Of a stretch of 64,000 nt of DNA, positions 1 through 10,957 are shown piece after piece. The DNA comes from Rhodosporidiobolus odoratus (lineage: Eukaryota > Basidiomycota > Microbotryomycetes > Sporidiobolales > Sporidiobolaceae): positions 558,001 through 622,000 of the forward strand of contig JAOANU010000012.1 of the NCBI GenBank assembly GCA_034387635.1. Reading direction: 5' to 3'. The translations under genes were made by a program, and so were the position numbers. Numbering within the stretch: position 1 is the first letter of the stretch; every line of letters starts with the position of its first letter. The notes below the pieces were generated by a model. The model searched no databases, was not told the DNA's origin, and worked only from the letters and a program-made list of their open reading frames with translations.

Positions 1-1624
1 GGTCGTCTCCACCTCGAGCCGGGCAAGGGGAGGAAGTGCGTCATCCTCACCGGTCGCCCGTGCCACGTCTACCACATGTCGTGGCGAGACCTCGAGGTGC
101 AAGGCGGCATGAGCGGGAACGCGACCGACGAGTTCTTCGCCAAGGTTTGCGTCGACGGCATCTTCCTCACCGCGACCAAGGCGGCGGAACAAGTTCTCGG
201 CATTGACTGCGTGGCGCAGAAGCTATCGGGCCAGAGCGTTGGCGACCTTTCTCCGCCAGGATCGGACGATGCCAAGCGATTCATGGACGCTCTGTTCGAA
301 GCGTCGCGTGGCAGCCCGTCCAAGGTTTCGCACAGGCTTCGCGGCGGCAAGGGCGTCTACGTCGATGTCATTACCCGCTTCTACCCAGGCCGTGACGAAG
401 ATGAGCATCAGCAGGGAGTTCAGGACGTGCAGCAGACGACGGTCGACGGGAAGAGCGTGGTCGTGATTGCTCAGGTCTCGCTTCTTTCCACCGAAGTGGC
501 GCGTAACAAGCGCCTCGAAGCCTCTGCGTCCGCCAGGCCCTCCTCCGACCGTCTTTCATTCGTGGCCAACAGCAACCCTACGACACCCGCCGAATCCCAT
601 TCCGCCGTTGCCGCTGCCACGACCGCCTGCGCGTCTTCAGCTGGAGTTGCGATCAACGCCCCGCTCATGGCGGCTGTCGTCCCCGGTACGGGTCCTCCCG
701 GTCTGACCACGTTCTCTGCCGTTCCAAGCACGTTCAAGAGCCTTACTTCGTCGACGGGCGCGTCCGACAACGCTTTCGACGAGCTCAACGTCACGCGGGG
801 GACGAGTTGGCAGTTCGAGCTGCATCAGAGTGCGTTGCCACTGCCGTTTTCCTGCCTTGAGTCTCTATCTGACCTCCCTGTTGTTCTCGCAGTGCGTCTC
901 ACCAACAAGAAGCTGCGCGAAGAACGCGAAGCCCTCGAAGGTATCCGCAAGAAGAAGAAGCTCGCTGCTCAAGCTCCACCGCCCGCTGTCGGTGGCAAGG
1001 CCGCGCCTGCTCAACGCGCTTGCGCAAACTGTGGTAGGACGAGTTCAGCAGAGTGGAGGTCGGGACCGACTGGACCGAAGGTGAGCTGTCTTCCCAATTT
1101 GCAGTGCCTTCCTTCGCCGTACTGACCTTTCATCTTTGTCTTTGTAGACCTTGTGCAACGCCTGCGGATTGAGGTGGAGTAAGGCGCGGTCACAGGCGGC
1201 AGCAAAGGACAAGAAGCGGAGGGAGCAGGAGGAAAAGGTCGCCGCTATCGCAGCAGTAACAGCAGCCATCTCTCACCCCTCCCCTACCACCAGCGAAGGC
1301 CAATCCCGCTCGGGCTCGCGCGACACGACCACCAGTGCAGTCGGCAGCGGGTGCGACACGGAGCTCACTGCCGTTTCGCCTGTCGCCTCGTCCCCTTACC
1401 CTTGCCCTCCCGGTTCCGCCCAAATCCCTTCGCACAACGACTCGCCCATGCCAATGTACCCGATGAGCGGCGCATATGCCATGCCTCCACCACAAGGCTA
1501 CCCGCAAGCCCATTCGCGACGACCATCACTTCAGCACCGTTCCTCCTCGATGCACTACCCGTATCCCGCCGGCCTGATTCCCCAACCCTATCAAACGCAT
1601 CTTCCTTCCTCCTCTCGTCAATAA
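1..1624 (+). CDS. WC1: White-collar family PAS/GATA zinc-finger photoregulator, 3' part (WC-1-like)
   Basis: Partial gene; the frame is open to the left edge. Exons read as 1-829, 893-1080 and 1148-1624, with GTGCGT/GTGAGC donors and CAG/TAG acceptors. The first intron is 63 nt without a stop, so unspliced reading also stays open. The visible protein begins with a segment containing VYHMSWRDLE, then a PAS-like domain (about 115-420) and a C-terminal GATA-type finger. The finger starts CANCGRTSSAEWR, and the junction at 1080/1148 creates TLCNACGLRW, giving Cys-X2-Cys...Cys-X2-Cys. A basic stretch and a Ser/Pro-rich tail follow. White-collar proteins sense blue light (WC-1 through a LOV domain, which would lie outside the window) and bind light-responsive promoters. 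I favour WC-1 because of the PAS segment; a WC-2-type partner is the alternative. Confidence 0.78.
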
Positions 1625-2183
1625 TCGTCGTGCCTTTTTTATGGGACCCCCCCCTCTTTTTCCTATCTCTCCTTTTCCTTTCCTTTCCCTTCCCACTCTT
1701 CCTCTCTCTCTCTCTCTCTCTCTGTCCTCGTGCTCTTACTTCGCATTCAACTCTCTTCGTTTGTTCTTTCATCGCTGTTGCTTGGCCATACCTACCCTTG
1801 CCATTCCTTTCTTTCGCACCCTCCCCATCCCTGACGGGGGCTCACTAACATCAGAGCTCTCCCCCCATGTCTAAATTCTGTATAAATCCGTCTTGGGTTG
1901 AGGTTTTATTCTGTATTCGAGATGCTCGCTCGCACCGACATTTTACCGCAAAGTTATTAATGGAGAAAAGAGAGATGCGCTGTTTCGTTCCTGTGAGAGA
2001 GTAGGACACGGTCGGGCGAGCGAAGACAGAGCAAGCAAGGAAGGAATGCTGCATTATGCAAAGCGACAGATTACGACAGGAGAGGCATGCAAAGCGATGG
2101 GGATAGACAGAAAACAAGACGTAGAGGTGGGCACGACGAGAAAAGAAAGCGTGATTGGATACAGAAGGTTGAGGGCTCGTTCA
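1625..2183. other. 3' flanks of WC-like gene and carboxypeptidase pseudogene
   Basis: About 560 bp between convergent gene ends. It holds a pyrimidine-rich stretch just after the WC-like stop, including a CT microsatellite, then AT-richer sequence. I see no conserved coding signal. Polyadenylation signals for both neighbours probably lie here, but no clear motif was identified. Confidence 0.5.
1702..1723. repeat. (CT)11 microsatellite
   Basis: An uninterrupted CT dinucleotide run inside a longer C/T-rich tract, about 80 bp downstream of the WC-like stop codon. It is probably within the 3' UTR and likely length-polymorphic between strains. Confidence 0.9.
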
Positions 2184-4363
2184 TCAGTCCGCCTCATCGG
2201 CATTGCGGATCAGCTCGTGGTAGAATCAGATGCCTGGGCAGACCGAACGAGGAGGCTAAGCCCGGAAGCTCGAAAGAAAGCCGAAGAAAGGAGACGGACC
2301 GGCAATATGGTCGTCGAAGTGCAAGCGTTCGTCGACCGTGTGCTGGCCGTAGGTTTTCGAGCGGTCGTTAGACGAGAAGCGGTACACATTGCGGGAGATG
2401 TTGAGGCGAGAGTACCAGCGAGAGTACCAGCGAGTGTCGGTGTTCCTGAGTTGTAAAGTCAGCCAGGAGAGAGGGAAGAGAAGGTGAGAAGGGGAGGACG
2501 AACCCGAGCATGAGCGAAGGCGAAACGATGAGCGGCGTCTGCGGAAAGCGGTGGTTGAAGCTATGCTTGGTCCTTCCTGCGAAGGTGTCTCAAACTGGAT
2601 TGTCGCGGGTCGAAGAGATAAACGCAGCGGGTTCATCTCTGTTAAGCGAGGAAAAAACCGGTGTGCTCGACATCGATGCTAGCAAGGTTAGAGAGCCTAC
2701 GTTGATGCGGAAATCTCGAGGCGCCCGCCATGGCCACTGCCGAAGGAGGTAGACTCGCCGAACGCGTCGAGGTCAACGTCGAAGTCCTGCGCCAGAGGCT
2801 TGACGAGTTTGATGATGTGCTCCTTGACTTCGTCGTTACTGCTGTCGATACTGACGCGGTAATTCACGACCAGCGAAGTAGTCTCCGGCAATGTGTTAAC
2901 CTTGACTCCGCCAGAACTGACGTCCGGCGCCTGCGAAGTTTGCACCCTGAAGCGGTGCAACGGGCCCAACTTGGCAAAGACCTCCGCAAGGTGAGCACCT
3001 GCGGCTATGTTGGGAGTACCATAGCGGAGGTTCCGCTCGAGGTGCCAGGGGAGCTTGCCATGGGTGGCGGCGCACCCGAGCATGGTAAATTGAGGGGACG
3101 AGAGCGAGATAGATGGCTTGAAAGGGTTACGCTCGAGCTCGGCGGCGACGAGGGAGATGATGCCAATGTCGAAGTGCGCGGGAGGATTGAAGAGTGGCCG
3201 CGGATAGTCAAGAAAGCAGAGTTTATAGCCAGTCGAGAAAACGAGAAGACGCAAAGAAACGGTACCCCAGAGCGTGCTGCGCGAAGATAATAGGACGATC
3301 AGCTCAGTGAGCGAATAAGGTGGATGAGCGAGAAGACTATTCAACGGATTACGAACGTACCAAAGTCAGGTTGGCGTTGAGGAAACCCTTCTCAGTGACT
3401 GCAGGAAGCGCCATCGGGATTGCTGCACGCGCTCTCCCCGACGCCCATCCCACCTTCACCGACGATGAAGGCAACACCGTCCTCACCGTGCCTCTGGACG
3501 ATCACCTTAGCAAGCTCGCCCGCGCATCCCCAGCCGCAAGATTCCTCGTCGAAACCGAAGGAGAGTAGCACGGTACGGCAAGGCCTAAAGTCCGCTTCGA
3601 GAAGGAAAGTGACGGCTTCGAAGAGCCCAACGACCGTGTTCTTGGTGTCGGCGCTGCCCCTGCCCCAGAGGTAAGACCCGTCGTAGTGACCTGACCATGG
3701 CTCGTAACTCCACTCCGAGAGGGTAGCGGGGTTGACCGGTACGGTATCGAGGTGAGCTATGAGCACGGAAGGCGTGAGAGACGAACAGAGCGTTTAAAGG
3801 TGTAGAGAAGGGCATAAGTGTTGACCTTCTCGAGCAGGAGACGCTTATGGACGAGAGGGAAGGTCTTCTCGAGATGTTTGGCCACCCGATCAGCCAGACG
3901 AGGAGTTAGCGGCTGAAGAGAAGGGGGGAAGGAGGGAAGGAAGGCAGCGCACATCAAAGTCCAGCGAGGATCATCCCTTTTCCGACGTCTCCATCATCAT
4001 AACACTTTCCGACTTGACCCTTACGAGTCCGCCGAGCAGCTGTGCACTTTGTTGGTGATAGTCGTCGCTACAGATGACTTGGCGGTGAGCGTCGAGCGTG
4101 TCGTCCGCTCTTGGGACGAGAGACTCCGCCTGGGAGCATTGGTGGGGGAGGTACTCCGCACCGCCCGCCCCTTCGGACTTTGCTGCAGCCTGGTTGCCAG
4201 CCGGGTCACTTCCAAGATGTATGGCAGTGGCGGTCATCGGGAGTGCGATGCAAACGAGGAAGCCGGCAAGGACGATGAGAAGGAGGGACCAGTTCCCACA
4301 CGCAGAGCGAGGTTGGATCCGAAAAAGAGGGACCGACTCAGTTCGAGTATGCAGGTGGGACAT
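2184..4363 (-). pseudogene. Decayed vacuolar carboxypeptidase S-like (M20 family) gene
   Basis: Reads from ATG 4363 with a signal-anchor (SLLLIVLAGFLVCIALP) as in CPS1-type Gly-X carboxypeptidases. M20 landmarks follow in order: LIAHLDTVPV and LWGRGSADTKNT (metal ligands His, Asp), SFGFDEE (catalytic Glu), EGGMG, RGHSS, TLPETTSLVVNYRV, NTDTRW and FYHELIRNADEAD. Splice sites still look usable. The frame is broken repeatedly: about 3965-4012 (family-like residues jump between frames), a 1-nt loss near 3785, an extra G in the G run at 3436-3439, a 1-nt loss at 3185/3186 after GHSS, TGA at 2590-2592 before DTFAG, a 12-bp tandem duplication at 2408-2431, and TGA at 2226-2228 just before FYHELI. 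Vacuolar CPS releases C-terminal residues from peptides. The number of lesions argues for a pseudogene; clustered assembly errors are the alternative. Confidence 0.82.
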
Positions 4364-4664
4364 ACTTGGCAAGCTGAGCCTGCTGAGGTAAGCGAAAGAG
4401 GAGAAAAAGAAGTGAGGTTACAAAATCGCGTAAGTCTAGCATTCGACTCGTCCCATCAGAACAATGGAGCAGTGACCACGTCAGTAGCACCGCAACTATA
4501 TCCAGCACGCTTGCCCGCGTTTCGCGAGCTAAGTTGGTCTTTTCGTTTTTCCTCTTCTCGGGCTCAGATATGTCCATGTCACCCGAAGGACGCTTGGGCG
4601 AGTTCCCCTTTGACGCGTGCTGCTGGCAATCTCGAGAGACCAGCTTACTGCAAGTGTCCGCCAC
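4364..4664. other. Intergenic: upstream of CPS pseudogene, downstream of ARC1-like gene
   Basis: 301 bp between two minus-strand genes. No conserved reading frame was recognised. It would contain the 3' UTR of the ARC1-like gene and the former promoter of the carboxypeptidase gene. Confidence 0.5.
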
Positions 4665-6476
4665 CTACGACAAGCTCGCCCCCACGAAGTTCTTGGGCGC
4701 GCAAACTCCCTTGTCTGTAACAATCTTATGGGCCTGTCCCGTCTCCTTGTTGACCCACACCGCATCCCTGTTCTCCAACGTGGTAAACCCAGGCTGAACC
4801 GTCTCGAAAATCTTCTTCTTCGGGTTGAGGAGTTCGAGGGGTTGCTTGTCGGCGAAACCTTCGAAGTAGACACGGTCACCGGGGACGGAGCCCGCCGGGG
4901 GGTCGACGAACTCGACACCGCCATCTTTGCCGTCGGGTGAGGTGGCCTGCCGAGAAAGGGGGGAAATAAGGTCAGAAGAACCGAGAAGGCCCAATGAGGT
5001 GTAGGATTGGACGCACGCAAAGGACCATGGCGAAAGACTTGACACCACGCACTACGCAGGCACCAGCGTCAGTGTGGCTTAGGCTGCAGGGAGTGGGAAG
5101 ACGTACTGGAGGCGGGCTTCAAGTTGCAAACAGCAATGAGGGTCGCGCCTTGCACTGAGAGTGACGATTTTGCGTTAGACTCAGAATGGGGGGCGGACAA
5201 AAGTTCTACTTGACGCACTCTCCTCCAGGGTCTTGTACTTGACAAGACCGGACACGACAGTTCGGGGCTCAGCTTCGCCAATGTCAATCTTCTCGACGTA
5301 AAGGGAGTCCGCATCAGGGTGAACCTTGACTATTTGTCGAGTAGGGCGGCGCAAGAACCGTACATGTCAGTCTAGGTTCAGCAAGTAAGTCGATACGGAC
5401 GAGCGAACGCACCATCAACGATCTTGCCAACGCGAAGGTCGACCATCCACGGTGCGGGTGCCTCGGCAACCGGTGCTGGCGCAGCAGGCTTGGGCTCCTT
5501 AGCCTTCTTCTCCTTCTTCTTTCCGTCCGGCTTGGGCTCACCCTCCTTCTGCTCCTTCGGCTGCTTCTCAGCCTTCTCCTTCTTCTCCTTAGGCTCCTTG
5601 GCGGGGGCGGCAGTTCCAGCCGCAGGCGCAGTACCCTCAGCAGCAGGTTTGGGCTTCTTAACCTTGACGTCGGGCTTGATCTCGACCACAGGGACGTTGC
5701 TGACGTCAATCTGCACGAGGGCGGGGGTGAAGAGGGAGGACTTGGCGAGGGCGGAGGCTACGGGCGGGAGGTTTTGGATGTGGTCGAAATGGCGGGTGAG
5801 AGCAGGGTGGGAGAGCAAATTGGAATGCGTAGCTTGGGCCTGCAGCGCAGAAAGGTGTGAGCCTGCAAAAATGAGAGAGCGCAGGAGAGAGAGAACGTAC
5901 AATGTAAGGGTGGACAGCAGCGAAAACGCCAAGGTCGCCTGCGGTGAAGGTTTCGCCGGCGACGAAGTTTTTGGGAGTGAGGGCCTCGTCGACAGCCTGA
6001 GAAGGAGAAGGATGAGCTCGGCAGCTTGATAGGAGACGAGAGGTGACAGCACACCTTGAGTTGCTCCGGCTTGTCCCAGCTTCCCTGCTCGACCTTGCTC
6101 AACCAGCTCTTTGCCTCTGCCCGCTGTTCGTCGGATGCGCCGAGGGCGTCGTTGGTCTTGCCAGCAGCGTCGAAGAGATGAGCGGCAATGTCGGCAAGGG
6201 AAGTAACCTCTCCCGACGAGGCGGCGAGCGAGAGCTGCGGAAGCAAGGAAAGGTGTAAGCGAGTTCTAGGGACACAGCGGTAGCCGGACTCACTTTGTCA
6301 CCCTGTTCGGCGGTCAAGTCTGGTACGAACTGGCCGTACACGTCGTTGATGAGAGCGGCGGCCCTTCCAGCAGGAGTTGATGAAGTGAAAGTGAGTTTCG
6401 ACATGGCGGATGCGGTGGTTGAAAGACGGCGGATGGACAGTACTCTAGCGAAGGTGCTTCTGACTGCGCTTAGCAT
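4665..6476 (-). CDS. ARC1: ARC1/AIMP1-type tRNA-binding aminoacyl-tRNA synthetase cofactor
   Basis: Eight exons: 6476-6294, 6234-6055, 5996-5901, 5839-5413, 5329-5219, 5154-5107, 5051-5017 and 4946-4665. All phases agree, giving about 453 aa. Architecture: a GST-like N-terminal region ([19 protein letters not shown]), a Lys/Glu/Pro-rich linker, then a C-terminal tRNA-binding OB fold ([45 protein letters not shown]) with an EMAP-like tail. In yeast Arc1p binds MetRS and GluRS and increases their tRNA affinity in the cytosol. Here the first ATG gives [18 protein letters not shown], a typical Arg/Ser-rich amphipathic mitochondrial presequence. A second in-frame Met at residue 25 would give a form without it, so dual targeting by alternative starts is plausible but inferred. 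Confidence 0.88.
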
Positions 6477-6580
6477 ACACCAGCAAGTCCTGATAAGAGC
6501 AGCAAGCCAGAGGTGGATTCCCCCTCAGCTTCCCCTCATCTCGATTTCCACTTTCTGCTCGCACACACGACCTGGGCAGT
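6477..6580. promoter_or_regulatory. 104-bp shared divergent promoter (ARC1-like / bL21m)
   Basis: Only 104 bp separate the start codons of the minus-strand ARC1-like gene and the plus-strand bL21m gene, so both promoters and 5' UTRs must overlap here. No TATA box was identified. The arrangement suggests co-expression of two genes connected with translation. Confidence 0.6.
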
Positions 6581-7429
6581 ATGATGAACCGGACACTAGG
6601 TCAGCCGTCCCCTTGTTTACCCCCTTCTTCAGTATTTGCCGACCCCCGCTCAAATTGCAGCCTCCTCATCTCGACTGCTCGCGTCCACATCCCGCTCAAC
6701 TTGTGCAGCGTGCCTACCCGCTGTTGTTCGCGCATTCTCCGCAGCAGCACCTCAAAGAGCATCCTCAGCCCTCCCACCATCACTCCCGCATCACGCTCAC
6801 CCCAATGCCCTCACTTCGCAACCTCTCCCCGAATCCTCATCTAACCCGTACGTTGTTCCGCTACTCCTGCCACACTTGTAGGCTCATCCCGTCCGGTCTG
6901 CAGCTCGGAACCGTCCGCACTCTCCCTCCTCGCCTCTCAGCCGTCGCACTATGTCAACGCCCTCCTCATGGGCCGTCGCTACCTTCTCACTCCCGGCGAC
7001 ATCCTCACCGTCCCCAAACTCAAGAACGTCTCTGTCGGTCAACGCGTTGCCCTGACCCGTATCCTCGAAGTTGGATCCCGCGACTACACCCTCCGCGCCT
7101 CTCACCCTTCCTCCCACCCCGCCGCCAATGTCTCTTCCGCCGTTTCCGCCCAACTAGTGGCCAACTCTGCGCCGATTGAGCTGCGACCCCCTTCAAGTCG
7201 GGCCGTTGCAGTGGATGGAATCCCGAAGGACTGGCAAAGGCACCCGGATAGTCTGCCATACCTTGGGGAAGATGTGGTCAGCGCCGAGTTGACGGTGTTG
7301 GAGCACACCAAGGGGAAAATGTTCGAGGTGGAGAAGTTCAAGAGGCGGAAAGGGTACAGGAGGACGCTGAGGAGCAAGCTTGGCTTTACCAAGTTGCGAG
7401 TAGGCGAAATCAAGCTGGGCAAGCCCTAG
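6581..7429 (+). CDS. MRPL21: Mitochondrial ribosomal protein bL21m
   Basis: Exons 6581-6599, 6661-6847 and 6904-7429 give 243 aa. The start needed a short first exon (MMNRTL) spliced by a 61-nt GTCAGC...TTGCAG intron to the frame ASSSRLLASTSRS; the main body has no upstream in-frame ATG of its own. The N-terminus is Ser/Arg/Ala-rich, a typical matrix-targeting sequence. The body carries L21 features: YLLTPGDILTVPKL, VGQRVALTRILEVGSRDYTL, ELTVLEHTKGKMFEVEKFKR, then a basic RRKGYRRTLRSKLGFTKLR and RVGEIKL end. bL21m is a structural 23S-type rRNA-binding protein of the large mitoribosomal subunit (yeast MRPL49). It is divergent from the ARC1-like gene. Confidence 0.9.
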
Positions 7430-7779
7430 TAGAAGCGGCACTAGCAAGGTGCGCTTCTGCCCCTTCCTCCGCCTCGACTCGGTTCGTACTGACGCTAGAT
7501 GGATGATTGGAAGCAGCTCTGGCTGGGAGGAATAGCGGAGCGGTTACTAGTTTTTTTTGCAATGTCGCCACCTTTTTCCTCGGCACCGCGTTTTGCCATG
7601 CTTGTGCTGTGTTATATGTCGCTGCCTACCATCTCTGCGAGTCGAGTCGAAGAAGCGTATACCTGGAGCCGAATCCGCTCATATGCATCGCGAAGCGTTG
7701 AGCGAGCAGCGTCCTGCGAACTTTGTCTCTTCTGTTCGCGCGCTTCCTTCAGCGCTCGTTCCGCCTCACGAAGCCAACG
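7430..7779. other. Intergenic: bL21m 3' flank and GUK1 upstream region
   Basis: 350 bp between tandem plus-strand genes. Open frames here show no family resemblance, and one runs into GUK1 only by reading through its introns. It probably carries the bL21m terminator and the guanylate kinase promoter; no specific motif was found. Confidence 0.5.
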
Positions 7780-8708
7780 ATGAGCATCGCCGCCTCTCTG
7801 ATTCGCCCTGTCGTCATCTGCGGTGCGCCCTGTCCTTTAGCTCAGCCTGCTCCGTGCTAGAGCTGATCTCACGAGCCACCTTTATTTCGACACCGCTTCC
7901 GTCCGTCGCTCACTGTGGATGCGCAGGCCCATCCGGTACAGGCAAGAGTACACTGCTCAAGAAGCTCTTCAACGAGTTTCCGGACAAGTTTGGCTTCTCC
8001 ATCTCCCGTTCGTCCTTTCGCCTTCCTTCCGTCAGTTGTCGCGACTTGTCACCTCAGCTCATCCTGCTATGGCCCCAAGCAGACACCACCCGCGCCCCTC
8101 GACCTGGAGAAGAGAACGGCATCGCGTACCACTTTGTTACGCGCGAGGCGTTCCAGGATTTGGTCGCCAAGGATGGTTTCATTGAGCATGCGGAATTCTC
8201 GGGCAATTGCTATGGGTCGAGTGTGCAGGCCGTTGAGGATGTCAAGAAGGGAGGAAAGATGTGCATTCTCGACATTGATACCCAGGTTCGTCACTCAATT
8301 CCATCTGTAGAGTTCATCGATGACATCCCGCTGACCTTCTTTTCCTTCTTCTTCCTTGTCTTTCTTATCTTCCACATTCTTTCTGTCTTCCCGCATTCGT
8401 AGGGCGTCAAGCTCATCAAAAAGAACCACCCCTACCTAAACCCCCTCTACGTCTTCATCTCCCCACCCTCCCTCGCCTCGCTGAAAACCCGCCTGACCGG
8501 TCGAGGAACCGAATCCGCCGAGTCAATGTCTGCGCGTCTAGCCGCGGCAGTAGGCGAACTTGAATACGCCAAGTCGGGGGCATTCGATGTCGTAGTCGTG
8601 AATGATGAGTTGGAGAGGGCTTACAAGGTTTTGAGGGAGGTTGTGGTCGAGGGAAAGACGGACGCGGCCGACAAGTTGCCGGATTTCGCAGCGGAGGAGT
8701 TGCCATAA
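7780..8708 (+). CDS. GUK1: Guanylate kinase
   Basis: Exons 7780-7822, 7927-8007, 8083-8285 and 8403-8708 give 210 aa, the usual length for the family. The first splice junction builds the P-loop ICGPSGTGKSTLLKKL. Next come SISHTTRAPRPGE, the GMP-binding region YHFVTREAF and FIEHAEFSGNCYGSS, then KMCILDIDTQGVKLIKK, YVFISPPS, RLTGRGTE and the C-terminal FDVVVVNDELERAY. The enzyme phosphorylates GMP and dGMP to the diphosphates with ATP in the cytosol and is essential for GTP supply. Nothing unusual is seen apart from three introns in a short gene. Confidence 0.96.
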
Positions 8709-8851
8709 TAATGCGCTTATCTCTCATGAATGATACCCCAGACATTATCCATTCCTCATCAGCTGGCTTTATGGTCCTTTCTGGCAAGCATTCTAGCGAG
8801 AGGCAATAGCTGCAATTTCCATTCTTACTATAGCCCCCTATGGCCATCCGG

Positions 8852-10957
8852 CTACGATAAATCGACATTCGGGTCGGTGTACAGCTTGAAGGTCTTGTCG
8901 TATTGACCGGCTGCAATAAATCGTGCATCTGTGCAGCGAAGAAATAATGTCAGCGTGCGCCCTCGCTGCTGCAGTCTCACTAGTCCACGAGAGGCGGGCA
9001 GGGTCGCGCACGAAAGTGGAGTAGCTATGAGCGAAAGGAGACGAGATAGCGCACCGCTTGACACATCCACCCCCATGACCTTCCCCTGCTGATCGTTGGA
9101 CAAGGCCCGAACCTGCTGCCAATCATCTGCACTCCAAATCTTGACATATCCATCGAAACCTGAAGACACCAAGAACGACCCCGATACCGGAAAGTCGGGT
9201 TTCTCGCCCTGGTCCTTCGCTCCCTCTGAGCCAGTCTCGACGGGCATCTTGTCCCCACTCTCGTCATCTTCTTCCTTCTTGACAGCGCCTCCAGAAGCGC
9301 CGGTGAAGACGTCCATACCGGAGAACGCTCGGGGGGTTTCGGTGAGAGGGTAGGATTCGGCCGAAGGGAGGGAGGGGGCTTGGAAGAACTTGAGGTCGGA
9401 GACGGCGGACTTGTGTCCAGGGATGGTGGCGATGGCTTGGTGCATCCGGAGGTCCCACACGCGGATAGTGTCGTCGTTTGAGCCGGTTGCGACTTGGTAG
9501 CTGTGCAGGGAAGGGAAAGTCAGCTCAGGTGGCGGACTTTGCGAGAGCGCACAGAGGGAACGAGCGAGGGAAGGCTTACCCGTTCGGCGAGAAGTCGATC
9601 GAAAGGATGTCGCGAGAATGCCCGGAAAGGACCATGGCTGTACGGCCTGATCGAAGATCCCAAACCCGGGCAATAGCGTCCAGACCTCTGTGCAAGCGGT
9701 CCTGATCAGCGCTGTGCGGCTCAGGCAACGGAAGATGAGAAGAAGTGAATCGAGAACGCACCCCGAAGCAACCAAGGCTCCATCTTGCTGAAACGCGACC
9801 GCGTACACCTCTTTACTGTGACCTTCCTGTAGCAGCAATTCTTGACTGTGCTCGACATCCCACAGTCGCCATGTCCCGTCGTAACTCGCCGAGCCAAGAT
9901 ATCGTCCAGAAGGATGAAAGTTGATACGGCAAACTCGGGAGTCGTGGCCTTTCAGGGTAGAGAGGGAGGTATCGCTGCGTTGGGAGAAATGTAAGCCAGG
10001 GAAAATAGAACGGGAAGAGGATCAGCGCACTTGTCAAGGTTCCACAGGCGAATCTCGTGATCAGCGCCGCTGGTCGCGAAATTGACGGAAGAGGAAGATT
10101 GGGAGAGAGTTGCTTGAGGGTGCCATGCGACGCCTCCTATCCGTTCCTTATGGCCTACCGATTCAAGTGGGTGAGTCGCTTGCAGTATGAGCCATGACAT
10201 CGGCGAGGAGGGCGCACCCTTCAGTACCCGAATCTCCTTGCACGCCGGCACACTCCACAGCTTGGCCTGTCCGGTCCAAGATCCGGTAAGGAGCATGGTC
10301 GAGTCTGGCGAGAACCGTAAGGCAGAGATCGCTCGGGTGTCGCCAATCTGGGACCCGAGATTGGTGAACGTAGCAAGGTTAGAGAAAACGGCTTTGCGGA
10401 CGTCCATGAGGCGTGCAAGGGGAACGCTAGCGTCGAGGCGTTGTCGGGCGAGCCGTTTCCGTGCCCTACACATGCATGCGTCAACCTCCGCTGTTCAACC
10501 ACCCGAAGGGCAGCAAGATGCCCCTCGCGAAGAGCGCAGGAATTTTGACGCACCTGGGAATGGAGTATTCTGCGATATTTCTCCTGGCCTTTTTAAGTGC
10601 CGCACTTCCTTCGGTATAGAACTCTTCCTCCTTCTCCTCTTCCTCCTCCTCGCTGCTCTCCTCTTCTTCCTCCTCGACGTCCATTCCCTCCCCTTTCTCC
10701 AACCTAGCCTTTGCAATCAACTCCCTCAACCTGTCCCTCCTATCCGCCGGTCCCTCACCGAACAACGTAACGGGTTCTCCCAATTCCCTCAAACGTGCGC
10801 GAACTTCTCCATCGTTGGTAGGGAGTGCGATCTTGCGGGCGAGTTTCTTGCGGTCTAGTTCCGAGAGGAGACGGGCGGTTTCGGGGTGGGTGGCAGAGGT
10901 TGCCAAGTCAACCTGCCTCTGTTCGAGATTGTCAAAGTCGATATCCATTGATGCCAT
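8852..10957 (-). CDS. PRP4: U4/U6 small nuclear ribonucleoprotein PRP4 (WD40)
   Basis: Starts [15 protein letters not shown] and has the PRP4-type N-terminal region ([19 protein letters not shown]...RRDRLRELI), then a Glu-rich acidic stretch (about residues 90-120). At least five introns separate seven WD40-like repeats: [95 protein letters not shown] and [19 protein letters not shown]4 (human PRPF4) binds PRP3 in the U4/U6 and tri-snRNP and is needed for spliceosome activation. An insertion with EEDDESGD between repeats looks like a charged surface loop. The end at TAG 8852-8854 lies 143 bp from the convergent GUK1 stop. Confidence 0.93.

Noticed and set aside
6636..6881. Non-AUG start for bL21m
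   Set aside because: A short upstream exon with ATG and a normal intron gives a proper presequence in frame, so a non-AUG start is not needed.
7557..8402. 281-codon plus-strand frame overlapping GUK1
   Set aside because: It reads through GUK1 introns; the spliced model gives a complete guanylate kinase.
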